From Sphingomonas changnyeongensis (lineage in GTDB: Bacteria; Pseudomonadota; Alphaproteobacteria; Sphingomonadales; Sphingomonadaceae), in assembly GCF_009913435.1 (NCBI RefSeq), contig NZ_CP047895.1, forward strand, positions 1,558,501-1,622,500: DNA of 64,000 bases, given 5' to 3'. A model generated the notes under the pieces. The model was given only the letters and a program-made list of their open reading frames with translations. It searched no databases and was not told where the DNA came from. The position numbers were made by a program, and so were the translations under genes. This document shows positions 19,866 through 29,141 of this stretch, piece after piece. Each line of letters opens with the position of its first letter. Position 1 is the stretch's first letter.

Positions 19866-20867
19866 ATGACCGATATCATCCGTCCGACCGCCATTCCCGA
19901 TGCGGCGCGCGCGCGCCTCAGGGTGATGTTCATCGCCAAGCACGCCAAATGGGGCGGCGGGCTGCATCCCGAAGACGGGAACCATGCGCTCTATCATGTC
20001 GAGGTCCGCACGATCCTTGAGGAGCTGGGCCTCAACCTGCTGCTTGCCGACAGCTATGACGCGCTGTTCCAGAATCCGGGCGTGGATTTCGTGTTCCCGC
20101 TGCTCAACCGGGGCGGGTTCCTGAACTCGGAAATGCTGCTGCCCCTGCTGTGCACCAGGCTCGGCATTCCCTATCTGGGCGCCTCGCCGATCCTGCGCGG
20201 CCTGTCGGACGACAAGCACCTGACCAAGCTGGCGGTGCGCGCGCGCGGCGTGCCGACCGCGCCCTGGGCGATCTTCCGGCGCGGCGCGCCCGTGACCGAG
20301 GCCGGCGTGCCGATGGCCGAACGGATGGTGATCAAGCCCAATGCCTCGTCGGCCAGCTGGGGGGTGATGGACGCGCATGACTGGCCGGGTGTCGTGCGCG
20401 CGGTCGCTGAAATCCACGACATGGGCCATGACGCGATCCTTGAGCCGTTTCTGAACGGCTCGGACGTCGAGGTGCCGGTCATCACCATCGGCGATCCGGT
20501 GATCATGCCGATGATGCTGTTCGAACAGGCCGATCCCAGCCATCTGCGCACCTATTATGAAAAGCGCGATCTGGTCGACCGGGCGCAGAAATATCAGCTG
20601 GTCGATTTCGACGATTCCCGGCTGATGCCGCAGATTGCCGATTACACCCGCCGGATCATGGGCGAGTTCGTGCCGTTCGATTATGGCCGCTACGAATTCC
20701 GCGTAAACCCCGAGACCGGGGAGGTCAACTTCCTCGAGGTCAATCTCAACTGCAATCTGTGGTCGGAAAAGGTGTTCGGCCGCTCCGCCCGGCGGGCGGG
20801 GCTGACCCAGGCGCAGCTGATCGAAACGATCCTGGCCGAATCGATGAAGCGCCACGGGCTGTTCTGA
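19866..20867 (+). CDS. ATP-grasp ligase (D-Ala-D-Ala ligase-like)
   Basis: The 333-residue protein has ATP-grasp features: an N-terminal Rossmann-like domain (RVMFIAKHAKWGG), YLGASPILRGLSDDKHLTK, the ATP-binding VIKPNASSASWGV, ILEPFLNGSDVEVPV and the metal-binding FLEVNLNCNLW. It resembles D-alanine-D-alanine ligase but lacks the usual cell-wall context and has a divergent substrate region, so it probably joins other amino- or hydroxy-acids. It diverges from the PLP enzyme and FMN dehydrogenase genes, and the three probably form one functional unit. It ends 45 bp before a hairpin repeat element. Confidence 0.82.
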   Translation: MTDIIRPTAIPDAARARLRVMFIAKHAKWGGGLHPEDGNHALYHVEVRTILEELGLNLLLADSYDALFQNPGVDFVFPLLNRGGFLNSEMLLPLLCTRLGIPYLGASPILRGLSDDKHLTKLAVRARGVPTAPWAIFRRGAPVTEAGVPMAERMVIKPNASSASWGVMDAHDWPGVVRAVAEIHDMGHDAILEPFLNGSDVEVPVITIGDPVIMPMMLFEQADPSHLRTYYEKRDLVDRAQKYQLVDFDDSRLMPQIADYTRRIMGEFVPFDYGRYEFRVNPETGEVNFLEVNLNCNLWSEKVFGRSARRAGLTQAQLIETILAESMKRHGLF

Positions 20868-20911
20868 GTCTTTTGTCGCGGCGCCGGGGTTTTTTATTGT
20901 CGCGGCACCGG

Positions 20912-21050
20912 GAGTTTGTTGATTGGGAAGAACGGCACCGGCCCGCTCCCCCACCCGGCCTCCCAACGGCAGGTTACGCTATGGGAGGCCGGGTGGGGAG
21001 CGGGCCGGTGCCGCCCCCGCGCCGTAAGACGCGGCAAAAAACACGCCGCC
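20912..21050. repeat. Long-hairpin MITE-like element, copy 1
   Basis: A left arm (20933-20964, 32 nt) pairs with a right arm (20983-21013, 31 nt; one G shorter in a G run) around an 18-nt loop at 20965-20982. Outside the hairpin are the left flank GGGAGTTTGTTGATTGGGAA and the right flank GACGCGGCAAAAAACAC, shared with copy 2 at 23533-23690. The loop reads AACGGCAGGTTACGCTAT, the reverse complement (one mismatch) of the loop in copy 2. No transposase gene is inside; the element is probably non-autonomous. Confidence 0.8.
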
Positions 21051-21067
21051 CCCGGGCAGGCAATCTC

Positions 21068-21976
21068 TCAGCCGCCAAGCCCGCGTTCGCGCAGGTCCGC
21101 CACCCGATCGCGGCTGACCGGCACGATCAGGCCGTTGATCAGCCGCAGATTATGGTTGCGGCCGTCGCGTTCGAGCGTGGCCATCGCGATATGCGCGACC
21201 CACCAGCTGCGATGGACGGCGGTGCCGCTGTCAGCGGGCAGTTCGCCCAGCGCGTCGCGCATCCGCAGGAAGATCCGCGCGGTGCCGCGATCGGTGTAGA
21301 CGCGCAGATAATGATCCTCCGCCTCGAGCGCGAGCACCATGCCGCGCACCGCCTCCGGCAGCCGGTCGACAAAATCGGGGCGCGGGGCGGGAGCGGTTGC
21401 AGGGGGAGCGGCTGCAGGGGCGGGGGCCGCCGGGCCCGGCACGACCGCAAGGCGCGGGGGCGACGGCGCGGGCTGGGGCGCTGGTGAGGGCGCGGGCCGG
21501 CTGTCTGCCGCCGCCTTGATCGCCGCCGGTGCTGCGTGACCGGACCTGCCGATGCCCGCGACGGCCAGTGTGGCGGCGACGAGCAAGGCGGCCATCAGTG
21601 CCCGGCCAGCGCCATCGGCACCGGCGGGAAAGCCCAGCCCGGTTGCGGCCAGCCACAGCAGCAGCACGGCGATGCCGCCGCCCGCCGCCAGGATCGCCGC
21701 CCGGGTGATGCCAAGCCGTGCCGCCAATGTGCCGGCCCAGCCCGCGACCGGCCGGGCGCAGAAATAGCCGCAGAGGATCGCCGCCGCCCAGTCGCGCAGC
21801 TCGGCTGCCGACAGCCCTGCCGGCCCGGTTGCGAGTGCGGCGGGCACCGCCAGCACCAGCAGCGCCAGCAGTTCGCGCGCCGACCGCGCGGTCCGCGCCC
21901 GTCCGGCGGCTTTCGCGGCCGGGGCGGAGACGCCGCGCCCGGTGGTCTGTTCGGCGGTGCGCCCGCTATCGGTCAC
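21068..21976 (-). CDS. Membrane-anchored LytTR-type transcription regulator
   Basis: 302 residues. The N-terminal half has three or four hydrophobic segments (about 33-50, 60-80, 90-115, 120-140), then a Pro/Ala-rich linker (about 155-200), and a C-terminal LytTR DNA-binding domain with the family pattern LEAEDHYLRVYTDRG, MRDALGEL, VHRSWWVAH and NGLIVPVSR. LytTR domains bind tandem promoter repeats. The membrane-bound format suggests sensing at the inner membrane, with no separate kinase nearby. It diverges from sdhB, with 129 bp between starts. Its target genes are unknown. Confidence 0.88.
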   Translation of the reverse strand: MTDSGRTAEQTTGRGVSAPAAKAAGRARTARSARELLALLVLAVPAALATGPAGLSAAELRDWAAAILCGYFCARPVAGWAGTLAARLGITRAAILAAGGGIAVLLLWLAATGLGFPAGADGAGRALMAALLVAATLAVAGIGRSGHAAPAAIKAAADSRPAPSPAPQPAPSPPRLAVVPGPAAPAPAAAPPATAPAPRPDFVDRLPEAVRGMVLALEAEDHYLRVYTDRGTARIFLRMRDALGELPADSGTAVHRSWWVAHIAMATLERDGRNHNLRLINGLIVPVSRDRVADLRERGLGG

Positions 21977-22105
21977 TTTTCCCCTTTCCGGCCATTAACC
22001 CTCCGGTCACCCCGCCTTGGCATCCGGGATGTGCATACAGACGGTTGAGGTCTGGCGCACTCCGGCCTATCTGGCGTGCGGAACCAAAAACAAGCGGGTA
22101 AGACC

Positions 22106-22891
22106 ATGGCTGAGTTCGCGTTGCCCAAGAACAGCGTCATTCGCAAGGATGGCAAGACCTTCCCGGCCGCGCCGGGGGCGACGCGCGTCAAACGCTTCAA
22201 GATCTACCGCTACGATCCCGACAGCGGCGAAAACCCGCGCTACGACACGTTCGAGGTCGATCTCGACAGCTGCGGGCCGATGGTCCTTGATGCGCTCATC
22301 AAGATCAAGGGCGAGCAGGACAGCTCGCTCACCTTCCGCCGGTCGTGCCGCGAGGGCATTTGCGGCAGCTGCTCGATGAACATCGACGGGCGCAACACGC
22401 TCGCCTGCACCAAGGCGATCGAGGATGTGAAGGGCGATATCCGGATCACCCCGCTGCCGCATATGGACGTGGTCAAGGATCTGGTCCCCGATTTCAGCCA
22501 TTTCTACGCGCAATATGCGTCGATCCAGCCCTGGCTGAAGACGGTGACGCCGCCGCCCTCGGGCAAGGAAAGGCTGCAGACCCCCGAAGACCGGGCGAAG
22601 CTCGACGGGCTGTACGAATGCATCCTGTGCGCCTGCTGCTCGACCTCGTGCCCGAGCTATTGGTGGAACTCCGACAAGTTCCTCGGCCCGGCGATCCTGC
22701 TCCAGGCCTATCGCTGGCTGGCCGACAGCCGCGATGAGCAGACCGGCGAGCGTCTGGACGAGCTGGAGGATCCGTTCCGCCTGTATCGCTGCCACACGAT
22801 CATGAACTGCGCCAATGTCTGCCCCAAGGGGCTGAGCCCGGCCAAGGCGATCGCCGAGGTCAAGAAGATGGTCGTCGAACGCGCGATCTGA
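22106..22891 (+). CDS. sdhB: Succinate dehydrogenase iron-sulfur subunit
   Basis: SdhB carries electrons from the flavoprotein SdhA to ubiquinone via [2Fe-2S], [4Fe-4S] and [3Fe-4S] clusters. The start at 22106 ([10 protein letters not shown]) gives 261 residues. The plant-type ferredoxin cysteines lie in [13 protein letters not shown] with a further Cys in LACT. The C-terminal domain has [16 protein letters not shown] and [15 protein letters not shown], the three-cluster pattern. sdhC, sdhD and sdhA are not next to it: a LytTR gene is upstream on the other strand and a thioesterase gene downstream. Confidence 0.97.
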   Translation: MAEFALPKNSVIRKDGKTFPAAPGATRVKRFKIYRYDPDSGENPRYDTFEVDLDSCGPMVLDALIKIKGEQDSSLTFRRSCREGICGSCSMNIDGRNTLACTKAIEDVKGDIRITPLPHMDVVKDLVPDFSHFYAQYASIQPWLKTVTPPPSGKERLQTPEDRAKLDGLYECILCACCSTSCPSYWWNSDKFLGPAILLQAYRWLADSRDEQTGERLDELEDPFRLYRCHTIMNCANVCPKGLSPAKAIAEVKKMVVERAI

Positions 22892-22950
22892 TGCAGGCCG
22901 TGCCGGTGCCCCGCACCGGCGCAGCCGCTCCGGCGACAGGGTGAACAGAC

Positions 22951-23490
22951 ATGGCAGCACGCGCCCCCGCGCATGATATCGACGCCGCGCCGGACACCGA
23001 TGCGGCAGAGGCGCTTGCGGCCGAGATCCGCCATCCGGCGTTCATCCACGATCCGCATCCCGATCATCCGGGCTGGCTGCGCTGGGAATTGTCGGATGCG
23101 GACCGGTTCAACACCGCGCTCGGCCCGCTGATCGTCCGGCGCGACGGGGATGGCCGGGTGCGGCTGCGCGCCTTTCCGGCCCGCGCCCAGTCCAACCTGT
23201 CGGACAATGTGCATGGCGGGGCGCTGCTTGGCATGATCGATGTCGCGCTGTTCGCGACCGCGCGGCTGCACGGCATTGTCGAGGCCGGGGTGGCGGTCAC
23301 GCTCGACCTGTCGACCCAGTTCATCGCCGGCGCGGCGATCGACCGGCCGCTCGACCTCGTCTCTGAGGTGCTGCGCGAAACCGGGCGGCTGGTGTTCGTC
23401 CGCGGGCTGATCGAGCAGCAGGACGCAGCCGGCGGGACGCAGATCTGCGCCAGCTATTCGGGAACGATCCGCAAGCCCGCGCGGCGCTGA
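22951..23490 (+). CDS. PaaI-type hotdog thioesterase
   Basis: The 179-residue protein has the hotdog-fold signature NLSDNVHGGALLGMIDVALFATA, cited here by its key residues N-x-H-G-G and Asp near residues 85-98, typical of PaaI/YbgC acyl-CoA thioesterases. LVSEVLRETGRLVFVRG and an ending of CASYSGTIRKP match the family. It would hydrolyse an acyl- or aryl-CoA in the cytosol; the substrate is unknown. It follows sdhB by 59 bp on the same strand and ends 43 bp before hairpin element copy 2. Confidence 0.82.
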   Translation: MAARAPAHDIDAAPDTDAAEALAAEIRHPAFIHDPHPDHPGWLRWELSDADRFNTALGPLIVRRDGDGRVRLRAFPARAQSNLSDNVHGGALLGMIDVALFATARLHGIVEAGVAVTLDLSTQFIAGAAIDRPLDLVSEVLRETGRLVFVRGLIEQQDAAGGTQICASYSGTIRKPARR

Positions 23491-23532
23491 GCGTTGTATG
23501 TCGCGCGCCCGACGGCGCGGTCGCGGCGCCGA

Positions 23533-23690
23533 GAGTTTGTTGATTGGGAAGAACGGCACCGGCCCGCTCCCCCACCCGGCCACCCATAGCGTATCCTGCC
23601 GTTGGGTGGCCGGGTGGGGGAGCGGGCCGGTGCCGCCCCCGCGCCGTCAGGCGCGACACAAACATACCGTAAGGCGCGGCAAAAAACACC
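23533..23690. repeat. Long-hairpin MITE-like element, copy 2 (loop inverted)
   Basis: Perfect 32-bp arms (23554-23585 and 23604-23635) enclose the loop ATAGCGTATCCTGCCGTT (23586-23603), the flipped version of the loop in copy 1. Flanks are in the same orientation as copy 1. On the right side a unit of about 24 bp (CCGT-AGGCGCG-CA-AAACA) is present twice, while copy 1 has it once. Confidence 0.8.
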
Positions 23691-23702
23691 CCGCCCGCCT
23701 TT

Positions 23703-24428
23703 TCAGTCGATCCGCTCGATGCGGCCGTCGCGCATGTGGATGCGCGTGTCGGCGGCGGCGGCGATGTCGCCGTCATGGGTGACGCAGACGACGGCGCGCC
23801 CCTCGTCATGGGCGAGCGCGCGGAGGATTTCGACCACGCGGGCGCTGTTCTGGCTGTCGAGATTGCCGGTCGGCTCGTCGCCCAGCACCAGTGCCGGGTC
23901 GTTGGCAAGGGCGCGGGCGATGGCGACGCGCTGGCGCTGCCCGCCCGACATGCGGTCGGGCGTCTTCGCCGCTTGATCGGCCAGCCCCATCATCTCGAGC
24001 AGCGCCATCGCCCGCGCGCGCGCCGCGGCGGGGGCAAGCGCGCCCAGCCGCCGGATCGGCAGCAGCACATTGTCGAGCGCGCTGAACTCACCGAGCAGAA
24101 AGTGGAACTGGAACACGAATCCGAACCGGCGCAGCCGCGCCCGCGCGCGCGCATCGCCCGACATGCCGCCCGTATCGGCCCCGTCGAGCGTCAGCGTGCC
24201 CATGGTCGGGCGGTCGAGCAGGCCGAGCAGATAGAGCAGCGAGGATTTGCCGCAGCCCGACGGGCCGATCACGGTCACGAACCGCCCGGGCCGGATGTCG
24301 AGATCGACGCCCGTCACCAGCGCCACCGGCGGGTCGCCGGGCAGCACGCGGCCCAGCCCGCGCGCGCTCAGGATCGGCGGTGGCTCTGCCGGACCGGCGG
24401 GCAGGGGGGTGGCGGCGGGGCCGGTCAT
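23703..24428 (-). CDS. ABC transporter ATP-binding protein (LolD/MacB type)
   Basis: A 241-residue nucleotide-binding subunit with Walker A GPSGCGKSS near 56, Q-loop FVFQFHFLLGEF, signature MSGGQRQR near 160, Walker B LVLGDEPTGNLD and H-loop THDGD. The DEPTGNLDS form is typical of the MacB/LolCDE/FtsE class, which does mechanical work on envelope substrates rather than pore-type transport. Its start overlaps the permease stop by 4 nt (ATGA at 24425-24428). With the permease and adaptor upstream it forms one three-gene operon. Confidence 0.93.
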   Translation of the reverse strand: MTGPAATPLPAGPAEPPPILSARGLGRVLPGDPPVALVTGVDLDIRPGRFVTVIGPSGCGKSSLLYLLGLLDRPTMGTLTLDGADTGGMSGDARARARLRRFGFVFQFHFLLGEFSALDNVLLPIRRLGALAPAAARARAMALLEMMGLADQAAKTPDRMSGGQRQRVAIARALANDPALVLGDEPTGNLDSQNSARVVEILRALAHDEGRAVVCVTHDGDIAAAADTRIHMRDGRIERID

Positions 24429-25717
24429 GCCGCGCCGCGCAGGATGTCGACCGGGTCCACCCGCGCCGCCTTGCGCGCCGGCAGCCAGGCGGCGATCGTG
24501 GCCGAGACGAGCGAGGCACCGCCCGCGATCAGGAACTGGCGCGGGCTGCGGTCGAGCGGCAGATGCTCGGTCTTGCCCTGGATGGTGAACTCAAGGCTGC
24601 CCAATATCTCCATGAGCCCGGTGCCGAGCGCAAAGCCCGCCACCACGCCGATCAGCGCGATCGCGATCCCCTGCATCACGAACACCGTCTGCAGATCGCC
24701 CTGCGAAAAGCCGATCGAGCGCAGGATGGCGATGTCGCGCCTTTTGTCGGTCACGGCGGTCGACACCACCGTGTAGATGCCGAAGCTGGCGACCAGCAGG
24801 ATCGCGGAGACGACGCTGTACATGATGACGTTGCGGGTGAGCAGCAGCGCCAGGAAATCCGCTGATCGTTCCTGCCAGCTTTCGGCCTTGTAGCCGAACC
24901 GCGCCTCCAGCGCGGCGGCGCTTTCGCGGGCACGGGCGGGATCGGCGAGCCTGACGCCGATGCGGTTGATGACGAAGGGCTGGCCGGTCAGCGACTGCGC
25001 CTCGCGCAGCAGCACATAGCCCGATGCCGCGCCCAGCGCGCCCCGGCCCTTGCCGAACAGCCCGACGATCCTGAGCGACCTTGTGCCGCCGCGCGCCGAG
25101 GTGGCGCCGACAATGTCGCCCATGCCCACGCCCAGCCGCCCGGCCAGTTCCTCGCCGATGATCACGCCGCCCTGCGTCGTTTCCAGATTGCGCAGCCGCC
25201 CGGCGACCAGCAGCTCCTCGATTGTCGAGATGCGCCGTTCGATCGCCGGATCGATGCCGACCAGCGCCAGCGGTTCCTCGCGCCCGCCCGCGCGCAGCGT
25301 CACCGCCCCCGACAGCGAGGGGGAGGCGATGGCCCCGCGCTCGGCCTCGGCTGCCGCCACGATCTGCGGCCAGCCGCGCAGCCCGCGCACTTCGGTGCGC
25401 GGCTTGAACCCCCGCAGCCGGATCGCCGCCCCCGGCATCGCCGCCAGCCCCGGCTGGGGCGGCGGACTGCGCAGCTCGTCTGAAATCACCACATGCGGCG
25501 CGGCATCGATCAGCGTTTCGATGAAATCATTCTGGCTGCCGATCATCAGCGCCGACACGGCCAGAAAAAAGCCGACGCCCACCGCGACGCCCGCCACCGC
25601 GACCAGGGTCTGGCGCGCGCGTTTCGCCAAATGGGTGCCGGCGATCCCGGCGAGCAGCGGCAGGCGGGCGGAGAGCGGGGCAGGGGCGCCGCCCGGCTGG
25701 TCCGCGCCGCTCAGCAT
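24425..25717 (-). CDS. ABC transporter permease (MacB/DevC-like, FtsX family)
   Basis: 430 residues. One N-terminal transmembrane helix (about 37-60, TLVAVAGVAVGVGFFLAVSAL) is followed by a large periplasmic domain (about 65-285) and three C-terminal helices around 300-325, 350-375 and 395-415. This is the four-helix FtsX topology of MacB, LolC/E and DevC permeases. The start overlaps the adaptor gene end by 7 nt. Together with the HlyD-like adaptor the arrangement is closest to DevBCA or MacAB exporters, so export of a lipid, peptide or toxic compound is likely. Confidence 0.88.
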   Translation of the reverse strand: MLSGADQPGGAPAPLSARLPLLAGIAGTHLAKRARQTLVAVAGVAVGVGFFLAVSALMIGSQNDFIETLIDAAPHVVISDELRSPPPQPGLAAMPGAAIRLRGFKPRTEVRGLRGWPQIVAAAEAERGAIASPSLSGAVTLRAGGREEPLALVGIDPAIERRISTIEELLVAGRLRNLETTQGGVIIGEELAGRLGVGMGDIVGATSARGGTRSLRIVGLFGKGRGALGAASGYVLLREAQSLTGQPFVINRIGVRLADPARARESAAALEARFGYKAESWQERSADFLALLLTRNVIMYSVVSAILLVASFGIYTVVSTAVTDKRRDIAILRSIGFSQGDLQTVFVMQGIAIALIGVVAGFALGTGLMEILGSLEFTIQGKTEHLPLDRSPRQFLIAGGASLVSATIAAWLPARKAARVDPVDILRGAA

Positions 25718-26712
25718 CCGCCCAGCCGGATGCGCTGGCCGGCGCGCAGCCCGGGCGGCGGATCGGGCAGTACACAGGCATTGCGGGTCAGGCCCTGCCG
25801 GATTTCGGTCCGCTCGCCGCCCTCGATCCCCGCCGTCACGCGGACCGGCCGGGCAGTGCCGCCCTCCGCGGTCCAGATCTGCCCGTCGCGCAGCGCCCGG
25901 CTGGGCACCAGCACCGCATTGTCGCGCGCGGCGGTGACGATGTTGACCTCAAGCGTCAGCCCGACCGGCAGTGGCGGCCCGGCATCGGGCGCGATCCTGA
26001 CCCGGAAGGCGCGCTGGTCCGGATCGCCGCCGGGGGTGACCGCGCGCACCCGCCCGCGCATGATCCGGCCCGGATAGGCGGCGGTGGACATCAGCACCCG
26101 CTGGCCGGGGGCGATGCGCGGAATGTCGCGCTCATCGACCGTCGCGGTCACGCGCAGCCGGGCGGGATCGCCCAGCGTCATCAGCGTGCGGCTGGGGCTT
26201 GCCAGATCGCCCGGCTCGACATCGCGGCGCAGCACCACCCCGTCCAGCCCGGCGCGCAGCGCGAACTGGCCGAGCCGGGCGCGCGCCCCGGCTTCGGCGG
26301 CGCGGGCGGACCGTGCGGCGGCGACCGCCCGGTCGCGGCCTGCGGCAGCCAGAAAGCCGCGGGCGAACAGCGTCAGGGCGCGCTGTTCGGCGGCATCGCT
26401 CTCGCGCGTCTGGGCGGCAAGCTGGGCGATCTGGGCGCGCTGTTCGCCATCGTCGAGCAGGACGAGCGTCTGGCCGGCGCGCACCGCCATGCCTTCGTCC
26501 GCCAGCACGGCGACGACCGGTGCGGTCACCCGGCTCGCGAGCGTCACGGGCCGTTCCGGCTCGACAAAGCCGGTGGCGTAAACAAGGTCGAGCGCCGGGC
26601 CGGTGGTGGCGCGCACACCGTTCACCGCCGGCGCGCGGCCGAACAGCGCCCACAGGCCGATCGCCGCCGCAGCGGCAATGGCAAGGCCCGTCAGCATCGC
26701 CCGGCTGGTCAT
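25711..26712 (-). CDS. Periplasmic adaptor protein (HlyD/DevB/MacA type)
   Basis: 333 residues. It has an N-terminal membrane anchor (about 5-25), a lipoyl-like half (VTAPVVAVLADEGMAVRAGQTLVLLDD), a helical hairpin (about 90-150), the second lipoyl half (GLDGVVLRRDVEPGDL) and a beta-barrel domain (VTATVDERDIPRIAPGQRV). This order defines membrane fusion proteins that bridge an inner-membrane ABC transporter to an outer-membrane channel. It is the first gene of the operon with the permease and ATPase. No TolC-like channel is encoded nearby. Confidence 0.9.
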   Translation of the reverse strand: MTSRAMLTGLAIAAAAAIGLWALFGRAPAVNGVRATTGPALDLVYATGFVEPERPVTLASRVTAPVVAVLADEGMAVRAGQTLVLLDDGEQRAQIAQLAAQTRESDAAEQRALTLFARGFLAAAGRDRAVAAARSARAAEAGARARLGQFALRAGLDGVVLRRDVEPGDLASPSRTLMTLGDPARLRVTATVDERDIPRIAPGQRVLMSTAAYPGRIMRGRVRAVTPGGDPDQRAFRVRIAPDAGPPLPVGLTLEVNIVTAARDNAVLVPSRALRDGQIWTAEGGTARPVRVTAGIEGGERTEIRQGLTRNACVLPDPPPGLRAGQRIRLGGC

Positions 26713-26879
26713 TGCGCGCCCCTTTTCATCCCCCGCACCCCCGGCTTAGCGGTGTCGGCATGGGGGTGGAATAAGGCCTGTTGCGGATGTCGCGGCCCGG
26801 CCGGTCGTGCCGCCCGCCGGCAGCGGTTTCGGGCGACGGCGGCTTTTCAAGCTTCCTCCGGGCAGATATCGGCGCGGCA

Positions 26880-27992
26880 GTGAACAAGATCATTGCCCGT
26901 TATCAGACGCTCGTCCGCGACGGCGAGCTGCGTCCCGACCCCGCCCAGGCCGATGCCGCCGCCCGGCTCGGCCAGCTTGCCGACCAGCTTGAGGCTAGCC
27001 CCCGGCGCGGTTCGCTGCTGTGGCGGCTGGCCGGCCGCCAGCCCGAGGCGCCGCGCGGCCTGTATCTGTGGGGCGGGGTCGGGCGCGGCAAATCGATGCT
27101 GATGGACCTGTTCTTCAACGAACTGGACATTGGCGTGAAACGCCGCGTCCATTTCCACGAGTTCATGCTCGAGGTGCATGACCGGCTGCGCATCGCGCGG
27201 CAGAGCGAGACGGGCGACCCGATCCCGGCGGTTGCCGCCGATCTGAAGGGCGAGGCGCGGCTGATCGCGTTTGACGAGATGGTCGTCAACAACTCGCCCG
27301 ATGCGATGATCCTGTCGCGGCTGTTCACCGCGCTGATCACCGGTGGGACGACCGTGGTCGCGACATCGAACCGCGCGCCCGAGGATCTGTACAAGGACGG
27401 GCTGAACCGCGAGCATTTTCTGCCGTTCATCGATCTGCTGCGCGCGCGGCTGGACGTGATCGCGCTCAACGGCCCGGTCGATTACCGGCGCGCGCGCCTG
27501 GCCGGGGTGACGACCTGGCTGACCCCCAATGGCCCGGAGACGACCGAGCGGCTGCGCGAGGCGTTTTTCCGCCTGACCGATTATCCGCCCGAAGACAGCG
27601 CCCATGTGCCCGCCGAGGAGCTGCCGCTCGGCGGCGGGCGGACGCTCGCCGTGCCCAAATCGCTGAAGGGGGTCGCGGTGTTTTCGTTCAGGAAACTGTG
27701 CGGCACCGCGCGCGGCGCGGCCGATTATCTGGCGGTCGCGCGGCGGTATCACACGGTGTTCCTGGTCGGCATTCCCCGGCTTGGCCCGGAAAACCGCAAC
27801 GAGGCGGCGCGGTTTGTAACCCTGATCGACGCGCTTTACGAACATCGGGTCAAGCTGATCGCCGGCGCCGACGCCGCGCCGGGCGAGCTTTATGTCGAGG
27901 GCGACGGGCGGTTCGAGTTCGAACGCACGGTCAGCCGGCTGATGGAGATGCAGTCCGACGCCTATATGGCGCTGGGCCATGGCGTGCGCTGA
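26880..27992 (+). CDS. zapE: Cell division protein ZapE / AFG1-like ATPase
   Basis: A 370-residue P-loop ATPase of the AFG1 family. In bacteria ZapE associates with the Z-ring under stress; mitochondrial AFG1 helps turn over respiratory-chain subunits. GTG at 26880 (MNKIIARYQTLV) is the best start. Walker A GGVGRGKSMLMDLF is near 62, FHEFMLEVHDRL follows, Walker B is RLIAFDEMVVNN, and sensor TSNRAPEDLYKDGLNR and the C-terminal FRKLCGTARGAADYL are present. It lies directly before mdh on the same strand, a linkage often seen in alphaproteobacteria. Confidence 0.93.
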   Translation: MNKIIARYQTLVRDGELRPDPAQADAAARLGQLADQLEASPRRGSLLWRLAGRQPEAPRGLYLWGGVGRGKSMLMDLFFNELDIGVKRRVHFHEFMLEVHDRLRIARQSETGDPIPAVAADLKGEARLIAFDEMVVNNSPDAMILSRLFTALITGGTTVVATSNRAPEDLYKDGLNREHFLPFIDLLRARLDVIALNGPVDYRRARLAGVTTWLTPNGPETTERLREAFFRLTDYPPEDSAHVPAEELPLGGGRTLAVPKSLKGVAVFSFRKLCGTARGAADYLAVARRYHTVFLVGIPRLGPENRNEAARFVTLIDALYEHRVKLIAGADAAPGELYVEGDGRFEFERTVSRLMEMQSDAYMALGHGVR

Positions 27993-27997
27993 CGTTA

Positions 27998-28027
27998 TTG
28001 CACATCGTTCTCATTTGCAAAAATAAT
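27998..28027 (+). promoter_or_regulatory. Candidate promoter of the mdh-suc operon
   Basis: TTGCAC (27998-28003) and AATAAT (28022-28027) are 18 bp apart in a local AT-rich patch between zapE and mdh. Transcription would begin about 65 bp before the mdh start codon. Assignment is by pattern only. Confidence 0.4.
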
Positions 28028-28044
28028 CACTTTCCCGAGGTTGA

Positions 28045-29064
<1,020 letters not shown>

Positions 29065-29069
29065 GATCC

Positions 29070-29097
29070 GGCCGCGCGCCCGGCCGGGCGCGCGGCC
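29070..29097 (+). other. 28-bp perfect palindrome in the mdh-sucD spacer
   Basis: GGCCGCGCGCCCGG followed immediately by its reverse complement. As RNA it would form a very stable hairpin 5 nt after the mdh stop codon. With no T tract it is better suited to protecting the mdh mRNA end, or to partial attenuation, than to full termination. Confidence 0.65.
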
Positions 29098-29141
29098 AAG
29101 GGCCAGCCGCGGCTGGCGTGACGAAGAAAGAAAGCGCATCC

